Part shown: positions 55,627 through 64,000 of the stretch, piece after piece | Layout: each line of letters starts with the position of its first letter | Numbering within the stretch: the first letter of the stretch is position 1 | Source: Acinetobacter lwoffii | Lineage (GTDB): Bacteria > Pseudomonadota > Gammaproteobacteria > Pseudomonadales > Moraxellaceae | Length of the DNA: 64,000 bases | Direction of reading: 5' to 3' | Assembly (NCBI RefSeq): GCF_024129735.1 | Contig: NZ_JAMXXK010000008.1 | Coordinates: forward strand, 16,599-80,598 | The notes under the pieces: generated by a model | Seen by the model: the letters and a program-made list of their open reading frames with translations, nothing else | Databases searched by the model: none | Told to the model about the DNA's origin: nothing | Translations under genes and position numbers: made by a program

Positions 55627-56865
55627 ATGCGGAATACCTATATTTTACTGTTTTCGCTGTATTGGGCACAGGGGCTTCCGGTCGGGTTTATGACGCATGC
55701 CTTACCGGTGATTCTTCGGGCTGAAGGGGTATCACTGGCGCATATTGGTGGTTTTGGTCTGTTGATGCTGCCCTGGTCGATCAAAATATTTTGGGCACCT
55801 TGGGTTGATCGTTATGGATCGAGAGCAAAAGGTCATTACCGTAGCTGGATTATTCCCTTGCAATGGCTGTCGGTTGCCGTATTGATTGGACTTTCATTTC
55901 TACCGATTCAGGCCTTGAATCAGCCGCTGTATTTAGCGCTGTTTTTTATCACGCTTTTACTGATGAATGGCATTGGCGCGACGCAGGATATTGCCACCGA
56001 TGCACTGGCAGTCAATATTCTGAAAAATGAACAGCAACACTGGGGCAATACCTTTCAGGTTATCGGTTCGCGTCTGGGATTCATTGTCGGAGGCGGGGCC
56101 ATATTATGGTTGTTAGATCTGCTGCAATGGCAAGCCACCTTTCTATTATTGGCGGCTTTGGTCTTTCTTAATACTTTACCCATTTTACTTTTTAGAGAAC
56201 CTCAGCATTCAATAATTATCACGCCATCTAATAAAGGACCTGTGCTCAGTAATATTAAAACCTATTTTCAATACTTCTGGTCAAATATAACCTTGGCGAG
56301 GTGGCTTCTGGTTTTACTGACCTTTAAAATCGCCGATGGTTTATCCGGGCCTTTATTAAAACCATTAATGGTAGATCTCGGACTGAGCTTTAGTCAGATT
56401 GGTCTTTATGTCACCATGCTGGGAGCGTTGGCTGCCTTGATTGGGGCCGGACTGGCGGGCTGGTGTCTGAAATACTGGTCGCGCAGCTCGAGTTTGATTG
56501 TTTTCTCAATTTTAAAAATATTAAGCTTAATGGCTTACGCCTGGCTGGCTGCCCACTATGAAGGGCAAAGTAAAGTACAAAACTGGATGATATATCTGGT
56601 CAATGCAGCTGAAGACATGATTTCTGCCATGCTCTTGGTGGTCATGTTGACCTTGGTCATGCAATATAGTCGCAAGCATCTGGCTGGGACAGATTTTACC
56701 TTTCAGGTGGCACTGATGGCTACGGTGAGTGGAGGACTTTATAGCCTGAGTGGCATTTTTGGAGATGCTTTAGGCTATCAAAATTATCTAAACCTGATCG
56801 TAATTGTGGCAATTATCTGTTTAATTCCAATTTTCCGATGGATGAAAATTGAAGAAAAAGTATAA
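55627..56865 (+). CDS. MFS transporter of the RhtX/FptX/AmpG-like group
   Basis: 412 residues from ATG 55627; TTG 55621 is equally close to AAGGAC at 55610. YWAQGLPVGFMTHALPVILR and LPWSIKIFWAPWVDRYG (residues 12-70) and GATQDIATDALAVNIL are typical of the AmpG-like branch, which includes siderophore and muropeptide importers. About twelve membrane segments. The substrate is not decided. No siderophore genes are nearby. Confidence 0.8.
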   Translation: MRNTYILLFSLYWAQGLPVGFMTHALPVILRAEGVSLAHIGGFGLLMLPWSIKIFWAPWVDRYGSRAKGHYRSWIIPLQWLSVAVLIGLSFLPIQALNQPLYLALFFITLLLMNGIGATQDIATDALAVNILKNEQQHWGNTFQVIGSRLGFIVGGGAILWLLDLLQWQATFLLLAALVFLNTLPILLFREPQHSIIITPSNKGPVLSNIKTYFQYFWSNITLARWLLVLLTFKIADGLSGPLLKPLMVDLGLSFSQIGLYVTMLGALAALIGAGLAGWCLKYWSRSSSLIVFSILKILSLMAYAWLAAHYEGQSKVQNWMIYLVNAAEDMISAMLLVVMLTLVMQYSRKHLAGTDFTFQVALMATVSGGLYSLSGIFGDALGYQNYLNLIVIVAIICLIPIFRWMKIEEKV

Positions 56866-57001
56866 AATTTCTAAATAATCAATTGTTTGGTTAAATATTA
56901 GCCTAAAGTACTAAATAGAATATATAAATATTAATTTAATAATTTTGTAATATAAGCGCCGTGTGTATTATTTGTTACAAAATAAATTAAGGATTTTTTT
57001 G

Positions 57002-58153
57002 ATGAAAACTAAGTTAGCAACAGCAATTGCATTCAGCCTTTTGGCGGGGACAACTTTTGCAGCACCAACTTTCTATGGTGAGATTGATCTTTCTCTGGAT
57101 CATGTACAAGCAGATAATAAAAATGGCGTAGAAGATCGTCATATTACTGACCTGAACTCTAATAACTCATTCTTGGGTTTAAAAGGGGATGAAAAATTAA
57201 CAGACCGTTTAAGTGCGCTTTATCAAGCTGAATTTACCTTCTATGTAGACAATGGTGGAAGTACAGATACATTTGTACCGCGTAATCTTTTAATTGGCCT
57301 TAAAGATGAGAAGTTGGGTACGCTGAAAGCCGGTAAAATTGATACTCCAGTAAAACAACTATCATCTGTAGTAGATACATTTAATAACTATGTAGCTAAT
57401 AATGCTGATGTCGCAGGTATCATGGCTGGTGAAAACCGTATCGATAATGTACTTGTTTATGAAACTCCTGCATTCAATGTGGGTGAAGGTAAGCTTGAAG
57501 CTAAATTACAGCTTGCTACAGGTGAAGGTAACGACACTATTAACTCGACGAAAGGTGGTTATACAGTTGCTGGCCGTGGTTTAGGTGATTCTTGGTCTTC
57601 TTCAGTTGTTTATAGCGACAAAACGTTCGTTGCTGGCTTAGGTTATGACAAAGCGATTCCATCACGCTTTTTAGGTCGTGGCTTCTTAAATGCAGACAAT
57701 ACAGCTCCACTTTTAGGTCAAGATGTTACAGCAAGTCGTAATGTTATAGCAGAAGCAAATACAATTCGTGCAATTGGACGTATCAATTTAGATAATGGTT
57801 TATCACTACGTGCGCTATATCAAAATTCTGATATTGAAAATGCCTCTGCTAGCCCGACAGCGAACCAAGCTGCAGCAGCAACTATTGATGATGCGCAAGC
57901 ATGGTTGATTGGTGCGGAATATAACTTGCCAAATGCAAAAAACTGGACAGTAAAAGGTCAATATAGCTATAGCGATGTAACTTTCAATAATGCAAGTCCA
58001 GATTTTGAAGTAAACCAAATCCTTGCTGGTGTTGACTATGCATTCTCTAAACAGGTGAAAGTGTATGGTACAGCAGGTTATCTGACGGTTGAACAAGGCT
58101 CTGACGAAGACAAACAGATTCTTGTCGGCACAGGTTTCGAATACAAATTCTAA
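57002..58153 (+). CDS. Gram-negative porin
   Basis: 383 residues from ATG 57002, with AAGGA nine bases ahead. Signal peptide MKTKLATAIAFSLLAGTTFA, then APTFYGEIDLSLDH, the typical first strand of trimeric porins, SFLGLKGDEKLTDRLSALYQ and RNLLIGLKDEKLGTLKAGK, and a C-terminal Phe (VGTGFEYKF). Length and pattern fit a 16-strand general porin. It makes an outer membrane channel for small solutes. Single-gene unit with a downstream terminator. Confidence 0.9.
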   Translation: MKTKLATAIAFSLLAGTTFAAPTFYGEIDLSLDHVQADNKNGVEDRHITDLNSNNSFLGLKGDEKLTDRLSALYQAEFTFYVDNGGSTDTFVPRNLLIGLKDEKLGTLKAGKIDTPVKQLSSVVDTFNNYVANNADVAGIMAGENRIDNVLVYETPAFNVGEGKLEAKLQLATGEGNDTINSTKGGYTVAGRGLGDSWSSSVVYSDKTFVAGLGYDKAIPSRFLGRGFLNADNTAPLLGQDVTASRNVIAEANTIRAIGRINLDNGLSLRALYQNSDIENASASPTANQAAAATIDDAQAWLIGAEYNLPNAKNWTVKGQYSYSDVTFNNASPDFEVNQILAGVDYAFSKQVKVYGTAGYLTVEQGSDEDKQILVGTGFEYKF

Positions 58154-58178
58154 TTTAGACTTTGTAAGCTAAGAAAAG

Positions 58179-58202
58179 GCGATGCTTTGGCATCGCTTTT
58201 TT
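58179..58202 (+). terminator. Terminator of the porin gene
   Basis: GCGATGC (58179-58185) pairs with GCATCGC (58190-58196) and is followed by T residues. Confidence 0.88.
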
Positions 58203-58300
58203 TATGCTTAAAACAACAAAACTTAGCAATTTTATGTCTGATCTAACAAGTTTCGGGCTGTTAACATGATTGAAAGTTTCAGCATTTCGTTTTGAAAATT

Positions 58301-59002
58301 ATGCCTATTCAAGCTGTTTTATTTGACCTCGACAATACCTTGACCCATCGTGATCTGACTGCACAGGCCTATAGCCGTTATCTGGCAGAATATTATGCGC
58401 CAGCATTGGCACAGGTCGAGCCTGACAAAATTATCGAGATTGTAAGGCGCATCGATAATGGTGGTTATCCTAAAAAAGAATTGCTGACCCATGGTGGTAT
58501 CGGGGCTTCGGCTGCTTATGCATTATTGCAGGAACTACACTGGTTAAATCCTCCTAGCATAGAAGAACTAGCCCAGTTCTGGTTTAGCCAGTTTGGCCGT
58601 TTCGCCGTAGAAATGCCGGCAGCAGAGCAAGTATTAACGCAGCTGAAAGATGAGGGTTATCAGCTAGCCATTGTTTCCAATGGCGGACATGACACCCGTT
58701 TGAATACGATTCGGGGTTTGGGTATTGAACCTTATTTTGATGAGATCATCAGTTCGGGACTAGTGGGTTTTAACAAACCACAGCCGGAAATATTCCAGAT
58801 CACAGCAGAGCGTCTAGGCGTGCAACCTACACAGTGCCTATATATTGGCGACCATCCAATTAATGATGTACAAGGAGCTACAGAGGCCGGAATGCATGCA
58901 TTATGGATGCAAGGCTTTCATGCAGATGCTGAACATATCCAATATAAAATTCAGCAACTGCCGGAAATTTTTGCGCATTTGCAGTTACTGAATCAGGCTT
59001 AA
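58301..59002 (+). CDS. HAD-family hydrolase
   Basis: 233 residues from ATG 58301. Motif I is LFDLDNTLTH (D9, D11), motif II is IVSNGGHDTRL, motif III includes FNKPQPEIF and motif IV is YIGDHPINDVQGA, the full HAD set with a small cap domain. Substrate unknown; phosphoglycolate-like or nucleotide phosphatase members have this size. It ends 4 bases inside the convergent DUF421 gene. Confidence 0.88.
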   Translation: MPIQAVLFDLDNTLTHRDLTAQAYSRYLAEYYAPALAQVEPDKIIEIVRRIDNGGYPKKELLTHGGIGASAAYALLQELHWLNPPSIEELAQFWFSQFGRFAVEMPAAEQVLTQLKDEGYQLAIVSNGGHDTRLNTIRGLGIEPYFDEIISSGLVGFNKPQPEIFQITAERLGVQPTQCLYIGDHPINDVQGATEAGMHALWMQGFHADAEHIQYKIQQLPEIFAHLQLLNQA

Positions 59003-59676
59003 GTTATTCTTAAACAGTCAATCGTTTCGGCCCATTGCGCAGAATCACAGCGCGGACATTGCTGATCGGCGTGCGTAAGGGTTTGCACCTGCCCACAGTA
59101 AATACAGGCATATAATTGCCCCGCCTTAACCTGTTGCACTATAGAACAGCTTTTAGGAAAAAGTGGCAGCCCAGGCCGAACCTCATCCGATTTGAAAAAC
59201 AGGATACTGAACTTACCGTCAGTTTCCAGTAAACCGGTGCGTACCTGACCGAGATGTTCTACACCTTGCTGGCGCATTTCGGCAAAGAATTCATCATGTG
59301 ACATTTTACCTTTTTTAATTTCTTCAACGACCAGCACGCCATCTTCTACGATATAAATCGGTTTACCTTCCAGTAGGTCTTCAAACCATTGATATTTCAT
59401 CATGAGCCAGGTGGTCAGGCGGTACATGATAATAATCACCGACATCACCAGAACTGCCTGAATCAGGGGAATATCTTCGGTAAACATCGGGTCACCGGCA
59501 ATCGAACCCAAGCTCAAAATGATAGCGACTTCGAAGATGGAAAGCTGACGTACCCCGCGTTTTCCGGTCAGACGCAGAAACAGGATAATCATCGTGTACA
59601 TCAGGGCACAACGCAGCAAAATTTCTGCGGTAAACTCCCAAGTGGTGTCATTTATAAATATGGTCGCCCAGTCCAT
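58999..59676 (-). CDS. DUF421 (YetF-like) membrane protein with C-terminal zinc ribbon
   Basis: 225 residues. Three membrane segments near the N terminus (ILLRCALMYTMIILFLRLTG, IILSLGSIAGDPMF, AVLVMSVIIIMYRLTTW), then the DUF421 beta domain (GKPIYIVEDGVLVVEEIKKG). At the C terminus CIYCGQVQTL and CPRCDSAQW carry two CxxC pairs, a zinc-ribbon or rubredoxin-like knuckle that many YetF homologues lack. Function unknown. Confidence 0.85.
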   Translation of the reverse strand: MDWATIFINDTTWEFTAEILLRCALMYTMIILFLRLTGKRGVRQLSIFEVAIILSLGSIAGDPMFTEDIPLIQAVLVMSVIIIMYRLTTWLMMKYQWFEDLLEGKPIYIVEDGVLVVEEIKKGKMSHDEFFAEMRQQGVEHLGQVRTGLLETDGKFSILFFKSDEVRPGLPLFPKSCSIVQQVKAGQLYACIYCGQVQTLTHADQQCPRCDSAQWAETIDCLRIT

Positions 59677-60129
59677 TTAAATTCTTTATCCTTACTTTGC
59701 TCTTTGGCTCGAGTCTAGCAATATCAGTATTTTATTTGCTGCTGTGTTTATGTAAGTTTATGAATAAAGATAGATTCTATTTAAAAAAGAAGCTTGAGCT
59801 TAAAAATACAGCTATTTAATTTATTCAAAATAAGATAGAGATTTCATGTAAATAACGCATAAAAAATCAGCAGATTAAATTTGAAGAAGATCACATTCTT
59901 TGCTGTCTATTTTTAAATCTATAAAATTATTATCCATTTGAAATCTATCAATATAAATTCTGAATAATGTGTTTTGAATACCTGGGAGTGTTTAGAAATT
60001 TGTAAGCAAATCACTTCATTTCTATAAACATCTGTAGTTTGTGGCCTGAAAAATAGAGTGATTACACCAGGTTAATAAACTGTTTTTAAATTAGAAATTG
60101 TGATTTTGACTTCCAATAAGGGATGTATT
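59677..60129. other. AT-rich intergenic region ahead of the carbonic anhydrase
   Basis: About 450 bases with no gene seen. It separates the divergent DUF421 and carbonic anhydrase genes and should hold both promoters. Confidence 0.4.
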
Positions 60130-60846
60130 GTGAAAAAAATATTCACGCTTTTAACGGTTATGGGTTTAAGTACAGCGGTCTGGGCAGATACGGAGTGGGA
60201 TTATACTCAGCCTGAGCAATGGTCGACTTTGAGCCAGAAATATTCGGCCTGTAACGGTCTGAACCAGTCGCCAATCAATATTGAGCGAACAGTGAAAGCA
60301 GAACTGGAACCGCTCAAGTTCAGCTATAACACCATGATTCATGCGATCGAAAATAAAGGTCATACTGTTCAGGTGGATTTTGCGCAAGGTGGTGAATTGC
60401 AACTGGATGGCGATACCTTTGTACTGAAGCAGTTTCATTTGCACAGCCCGAGTGAAAACCTGATCAAGGGTAAAAGCTATCCACTGGAAATCCATTTTGT
60501 CCATTCCAATGCCAAAGGTGAGCTGGCTGTGGTGGGGATGATGTTTGAACAGGGACAGGAAAGTCAGATGCTCAAACGCATGTGGAGTCGCCTACCAAAA
60601 AAACAGGGTGAAAAAGTGGTTTTGAAAACGCCACAAGCGGTGAATCAGATGTTGCCTAAGAATCTGGATTATTATCGCTTTAGCGGCTCGCTGACCACAC
60701 CGCCTTGTTCTGAAGGCGTACGCTGGCTGATCCTGAAGGATATTCAGCAGGCTTCTGCCAAGCAGATTTCGGAATTTGCCAAACTGATGGGACACCCAAA
60801 TAACCGTCCGGTGCAGTCCTTGAATGGCCGTGTAGTGCTGGAATAA
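60130..60846 (+). CDS. Periplasmic alpha-carbonic anhydrase
   Basis: 238 residues from GTG 60130, with AAGGGA upstream; this start gives a signal peptide (KKIFTLLTVMGLSTAVWA), while the longer frame would not. QSPINIE, the zinc His set in FHLHSPSEN and EIHFVH, and the SGSLTTPPCSEGVRW motif are the alpha-class signature. Two Cys (SACNGL and TPPCSE) can form the usual disulfide. It converts CO2 and bicarbonate in the periplasm. Confidence 0.94.
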   Translation: MKKIFTLLTVMGLSTAVWADTEWDYTQPEQWSTLSQKYSACNGLNQSPINIERTVKAELEPLKFSYNTMIHAIENKGHTVQVDFAQGGELQLDGDTFVLKQFHLHSPSENLIKGKSYPLEIHFVHSNAKGELAVVGMMFEQGQESQMLKRMWSRLPKKQGEKVVLKTPQAVNQMLPKNLDYYRFSGSLTTPPCSEGVRWLILKDIQQASAKQISEFAKLMGHPNNRPVQSLNGRVVLE

Positions 60847-60862
60847 TCAATATGAGAGCGAA

Positions 60863-60888
60863 AAAGCAGACTTTGGTCTGCTTTTTTT
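60863..60888 (+). terminator. Terminator of the carbonic anhydrase gene
   Basis: AAAGCAGAC (60863-60871) pairs with GTCTGCTTT (60876-60884), followed by T residues. Confidence 0.88.
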
Positions 60889-60989
60889 AATTCTGATACA
60901 AATTTCGAAAGGGCCGGTTGAAAAGAACTATGTGGCGAAAGCTGAAAGAATTACTATAGATAGTATTTCCTATTGGTCTTTCCGCTGCC

Positions 60990-62030
60990 ATGCTCTTTGA
61001 CTTGAAAACCATGATTCAGCCATTTACAGCGCTTTCGCCACAGCAGAAGAAGCTGGATCATCTGATTGATAAAATCGAGCAACAGAAACAGGAATTACAC
61101 CAATGGCAACAGGCTGAAGAAGAGCTGCAACAATATACCCATAAAACATTTATGCCGGTCTACCATGAATTGCATGGTGTACTGTTCAAGCAGCTGGAAC
61201 AGCTCTGGAAGCACCTGCAGGAAACTACATTTTCCAAGGCAGAACTGGTGGTGCTGGATGAAAAGATTCAATACCTTGCAAATTATCTAAAAGACTCTCA
61301 GGCAATGTCGGTGCAACAAGCCCATAAAGTGAATGAAATTTTCACTTACTATCAGCAACGTGCCGAGCATGCCCAGTTCAGAAAAAGCCAAAAGAAAATA
61401 AATGAACTGGAAATATTCTTTAAGAATGAGAATCCCTCAGATCTTGCAGATGCAGAAGTATTTGAAGAATGGGAATCAGATCATTTTCAGCAGGCACGTG
61501 AGCAAGCCAGATTAAAACGCCAGCAGGAAAAACAGGAGCAGGCAGCAGCGATGGCAGAGCAGTCATTGAAAACCGTTTATTTAAAAATTGCTGCCATCAT
61601 TCACCCTGACCGTGAAGTGAATGATGTCAAAAAAATCAAGAAAACTGAATTATTGCAACGTGCCAATGAGGCTTATGCAGAACAAGACCTGTTTACGTTA
61701 CTGAAAATGCAACTGCAGATCGAGCAAGATCAGGATATTTCACAAAAAGGTTTAAGTGCGGAGCAACTAAGATTCTATCAATTGGCTTTGGATGCACAAA
61801 GCCGGAAATTACAAGAACAGATCGATACCTTGATCCATAGATTGGTCTGGTCATCGAAAACCAGAATTGCCGTGAAAAAGGCGAAAGGGAAAGTTCAAAT
61901 TGCTGACCTGTATAAGCAGATTGATGAAGATACTTCAGCCATTAAACAGCAGATTAAAGTCGAAAAAGAACGCTTGATGTATATCAAAAAGGTGAGCGGC
62001 TTGGAGATGTTTTTAAGGCATGGGATTTAA
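60990..62030 (+). CDS. J-domain-like coiled-coil protein, copy 1
   Basis: 346 residues. The start is supported by alignment with the next gene (both have an M..DL stretch before LSPQQKK). Almost all helical: N-terminal coiled coil (HLIDKIEQQKQELHQWQQAE), a charged helix, then LKTVYLKIAAIIHPDREVND (about 194-213), an HPDRE motif preceded by an amphipathic helix, and KTELLQRANEAYAEQDLFTL, matching helices II-III of a J domain. The J-domain would be in the C-terminal half, unlike classical DnaJ. It could recruit Hsp70 (DnaK); the client is unknown. Confidence 0.7.
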   Translation: MLFDLKTMIQPFTALSPQQKKLDHLIDKIEQQKQELHQWQQAEEELQQYTHKTFMPVYHELHGVLFKQLEQLWKHLQETTFSKAELVVLDEKIQYLANYLKDSQAMSVQQAHKVNEIFTYYQQRAEHAQFRKSQKKINELEIFFKNENPSDLADAEVFEEWESDHFQQAREQARLKRQQEKQEQAAAMAEQSLKTVYLKIAAIIHPDREVNDVKKIKKTELLQRANEAYAEQDLFTLLKMQLQIEQDQDISQKGLSAEQLRFYQLALDAQSRKLQEQIDTLIHRLVWSSKTRIAVKKAKGKVQIADLYKQIDEDTSAIKQQIKVEKERLMYIKKVSGLEMFLRHGI

Positions 62031-62125
62031 TGAAGTAAAAAGTTTTTTACTCTCTAAACCAACGGTCTTAGGTATTCGTTATGTTAAAATAATGAGTTGA
62101 ATAGCATTTGTATTGAAACAAAGTA

Positions 62126-63316
62126 ATGAGCATTTTAGATTTAAGCTTATATCAAGAAACTGGAAATTTATCCCCACAACAAAAGAAGTTTAATCGTCTG
62201 ATTTTAAAAATTGAGAAACTTCAAGCATCTTTGTTAGAGTGGCAACAAGCACAACAAAAAGTACAGCAGGATGCAAGTGCAGAACTATTGCCATTATATA
62301 GCAAATGGCATCAAGTTTTATTTAGTCAATTAGAAGTACTTTGGCAATATAAACAATCGCATAAATTTGCTAAAACCCATTTACAGCGTTTAGATGAAAA
62401 AATTTCGATTTTAGCGAGTCTGCTCTTAGATAATCCTAATCTGTCTGAACAGCAACATGAATTGGCGATAGTCATTGCTAAATATTATAACCTTTTAGAA
62501 GAGAGCTCTAATTTTCAGACGGTTACATCGCAAGCAGAGAATTATTCTCATCCAGAGCATGATGCTGATGAAATGATGCAGAAACAAGTGATGAAGGGAA
62601 TTCTTGCAGATCAATTAGGTGTGTCTGAAGACTGGATTGACTTTGATTTTGATCTCGAAAATCTTGAAGAATTTATGCAAAAAGTAAAAGCCAAATTTGA
62701 TCGAGAAGAAGCCGATTTTATTCAAAATCAACTGAATGATCGTGAGCGTGAAGAATATCAAAAGTTTGCCGAAAAAGAGAAAAAGAAAATTTTAAAGAAG
62801 CAAATGCAACTTGAAGATGCAAAAAAAATGGCAGGGCAGTCATTAAAAAGTATCTATTTAAAAATTGCCTCAGTGATCCATCCTGACCGTGAGCGAGATG
62901 AGCAAAAACGCATTGAAAAAACTGAATTATTACAGCAAGCCAATACGGCGCTAGAGGAAAAAGATTTACTAGCTCTATTAAAGTTACGTGCTTATACAGA
63001 GCAAGGTGATCAAAAACAAGCAGTTAAAATCGCAAATGAACATTTAAAATCTTATAATCTATTGTTAGAAGAGCAAATTGAGCAATTGCAGTTTGAGGTA
63101 GATAATATTATTTACTCATTTGATTGGGAGAGTTCAGGTTTCTATAAACAGACCTTTAAACCTGTGGATTTGGCTAAAAAATACCAACGTGATTTGAACG
63201 AAATTCAAAAAAAAATATTACGAGATGAACAGTGTTTAAATGATTATAAGGATTTTGATTATTTTAAAATTTTACTTAAAAATAGGGCATTTAGCTGGTC
63301 ATTTGACTCATTCTAA
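62126..63316 (+). CDS. J-domain-like coiled-coil protein, copy 2
   Basis: 396 residues and a paralogue of the gene at 60990: LSPQQKKFNRLILKIEKLQA at the start, LKSIYLKIASVIHPDRERDE (HPDRE near residue 254) and KTELLQQANTALEEKDLLAL match copy 1 in order. It has an extra acidic segment (VSEDWIDFDFDLENLEEFMQ, near residue 170) absent from copy 1. Its codon use is visibly more AT-rich than copy 1, suggesting a different age or origin despite the tandem position. Interaction with Hsp70 is inferred from HPD only. Confidence 0.7.
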   Translation: MSILDLSLYQETGNLSPQQKKFNRLILKIEKLQASLLEWQQAQQKVQQDASAELLPLYSKWHQVLFSQLEVLWQYKQSHKFAKTHLQRLDEKISILASLLLDNPNLSEQQHELAIVIAKYYNLLEESSNFQTVTSQAENYSHPEHDADEMMQKQVMKGILADQLGVSEDWIDFDFDLENLEEFMQKVKAKFDREEADFIQNQLNDREREEYQKFAEKEKKKILKKQMQLEDAKKMAGQSLKSIYLKIASVIHPDRERDEQKRIEKTELLQQANTALEEKDLLALLKLRAYTEQGDQKQAVKIANEHLKSYNLLLEEQIEQLQFEVDNIIYSFDWESSGFYKQTFKPVDLAKKYQRDLNEIQKKILRDEQCLNDYKDFDYFKILLKNRAFSWSFDSF

Positions 63317-63335
63317 ACTTAATTTTTTTAACCAA

Positions 63336-63362
63336 AGCATCATAAAGCTATGATGCTCTTTT
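63336..63362 (+). terminator. Terminator of J-domain copy 2
   Basis: AGCATCAT (63336-63343) pairs with ATGATGCT (63350-63357), followed by CTTTT. Confidence 0.8.
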
Positions 63363-63371
63363 AAAATAACA

Positions 63372-63571
63372 ATGAAAATAGATCCTCAATTATTAGAATT
63401 CGCCAAATCCATGCGCCACACCGCCACCGATGCAGAACATCTGATATGGCAAATTCTACGTGCCAAGCGATTTATGAATCTTAAATTTCGCCGTCAGCAT
63501 GTGATCAAACCTTATATTGTGGATTTTACTGCCATGAAATTGGTTTGGTGATTGAGTTTGAGAGTAAGTAA
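63372..63571 (+). pseudogene. DUF559 endonuclease-like gene, frameshifted and truncated
   Basis: From ATG 63372 the frame encodes SMRHTATDAEHLIWQILRAK, then FRRQHVIKPYIVDF, the start of the DUF559/Vsr-related family (very-short-patch-repair-like endonuclease). It then runs into TGA at 63549-63551. One base missing in the T run at about 63527 explains this: the shifted frame continues YCHEIGLVIEFE, as in intact members (VDFYCHEIGLVIELDG), and then stops at 63571. The rest of the gene, including the catalytic end, is gone. Confidence 0.8.
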
Positions 63572-63790
63572 AATTGAGAAATCATAAAAAACTTGATTTT
63601 TAAATTTTGATTGCTATTATCAAATATAGGTGTCCACCTTACTTACACACGAGTAAAAAAAGACAAAAATCTATTTTTATATTGAATAGTCTATTCTTCT
63701 TAATGTTTTCTTTATTTTGTTTCACTATTAGATTCAAAAGTTTAAACGTGTGTCCAAATTTGATTCTAAGAAACAACTTTAAGGATAAAC

Positions 63791-63934
63791 ATGTCTACGA
63801 TCAGCGCATTAGCTTTTGAAATACAGCAAACTACTAAATTTCATGATATTGAGATTAAACGTTCTTATATAAATGAAATAGTTGCAGCACTTTTTGGATT
63901 TAAAACTTTGGTGGTGTTTCAAAAAGTATGCTGA
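63791..63934 (+). pseudogene. Truncated N-terminal frame of an unknown protein
   Basis: ATG 63791, with AAGGA upstream, opens MSTISALAFEIQQTTKFHDI and continues IKRSYINEIVAALFGFKTL to a TGA at 63932-63934 (47 residues). The pattern (SALAFEIQQTT, then IKRSYINEIVAALFGF) recalls the N-terminal region of a larger bacterial family whose proteins begin with an ALA..I..ATG helix. The frame breaks off, and a shifted frame reads FKKYAETKQVEF and stops too. Likely a decayed gene, not an intact small protein. Confidence 0.4.
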
Positions 63935-63968
63935 AACAAAGCAGGTTGAATTTTGATAAAATAGAGAA

Positions 63969-64000
63969 ATGCGAATAACTCTAGAAATCAAATGTCCAAC
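63969..64000 (+). CDS. Possible gene start at the right edge
   Basis: ATG 63969 reads MRITLEIKCP and runs off the window. An AGAGAA lies just ahead. Too short to judge. Confidence 0.25.
   Translation, partial: MRITLEIKCP

Noticed and set aside
63607..63819. 70-residue frame at the right end
   Set aside because: AT-rich composition with Phe- and Lys-rich runs, no ribosome binding site, and it overlaps the more plausible ATG 63791 frame.

Overview
The window reads as a chromosomal segment of an Acinetobacter species (Moraxellaceae, Gammaproteobacteria). The wax ester synthase at 39845-41227 closely resembles, from memory, AtfA of A. baylyi ADP1. The gatCAB / mreBCD-maf-rng block, the thrH-cysH pair, the otsB-otsA pair, the FadL-like porins and the moderate-to-low GC content agree with this. 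No comparison could be run, so the species is not assigned.

Layout. 1-2570: probable end of a genomic island, with two Fic-family genes around a cupin gene, ending at a sequence that looks like a displaced 3' end of ssrA (tmRNA). 2588-6527: LysR regulator divergent from an MFS transporter, interrupted by an in-frame TGA, and an MlrC-like M81 peptidase. 6859-10395: MacA/FtsX/LolD-type ABC exporter operon and a DUF202 protein. 10416-11283: intact IS5-family insertion sequence. 11351-12594: YeeE-type sulfur transporter and metallo-beta-lactamase-fold hydrolase. 12820-16475: Dps, catalase HPII and a small unknown gene. 16528-19598: four-gene overlapping operon (acyl-CoA dehydrogenase-like, PIG-L deacetylase, NodS-like methyltransferase, GT2 glycosyltransferase) with no product known to me. 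19804-23346: MFS transporter and trehalose synthesis genes. 23347-24410: AT-rich, no gene seen.

24411-29370: SbmA/BacA peptide transporter, an unknown lipoprotein, a small exported protein, a REP/BIME-like palindromic module and a gene remnant. 29376-31376: a strikingly AT-rich lone gene for a STAND-like P-loop NTPase, a candidate defence gene inserted beside gatB. 31423-39636: housekeeping block (gatB, gatA, gatC, mreB, mreC, mreD, maf, rng, a small PA1571-like gene). 39845-43248: atfA, cysH, thrH. 43313-46135: two tandem FadL-like outer membrane proteins with a shared upstream motif. 46473-46548: tRNA-Arg(CCU). 46637-55490: amino acid permease, orphan prpF, ispA, putP, SPFH/NfeD pair, patatin-like lipoprotein, PlsC-like acyltransferase. 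55627-60846: MFS transporter, porin, HAD phosphatase, DUF421 protein, periplasmic alpha-carbonic anhydrase. 60990-63316: two tandem J-domain-like proteins. 63372-64000: decayed DUF559 gene, a truncated reading frame and a possible gene start at the edge.

Themes. Oxidative and stress defence (Dps, KatE, trehalose) sits near sulfur detoxification. Lipid storage and envelope genes (AtfA, FadL pair, PlsC-like, patatin, mre) are frequent. The accessory spots most likely to hide new biology are the four-gene operon at 16528-19598, the STAND-like NTPase at 29376-31376, the Fic island end at 1-2522 and the J-domain pair at 60990-63316. All functional names are from reading translations; nothing was confirmed by database search.
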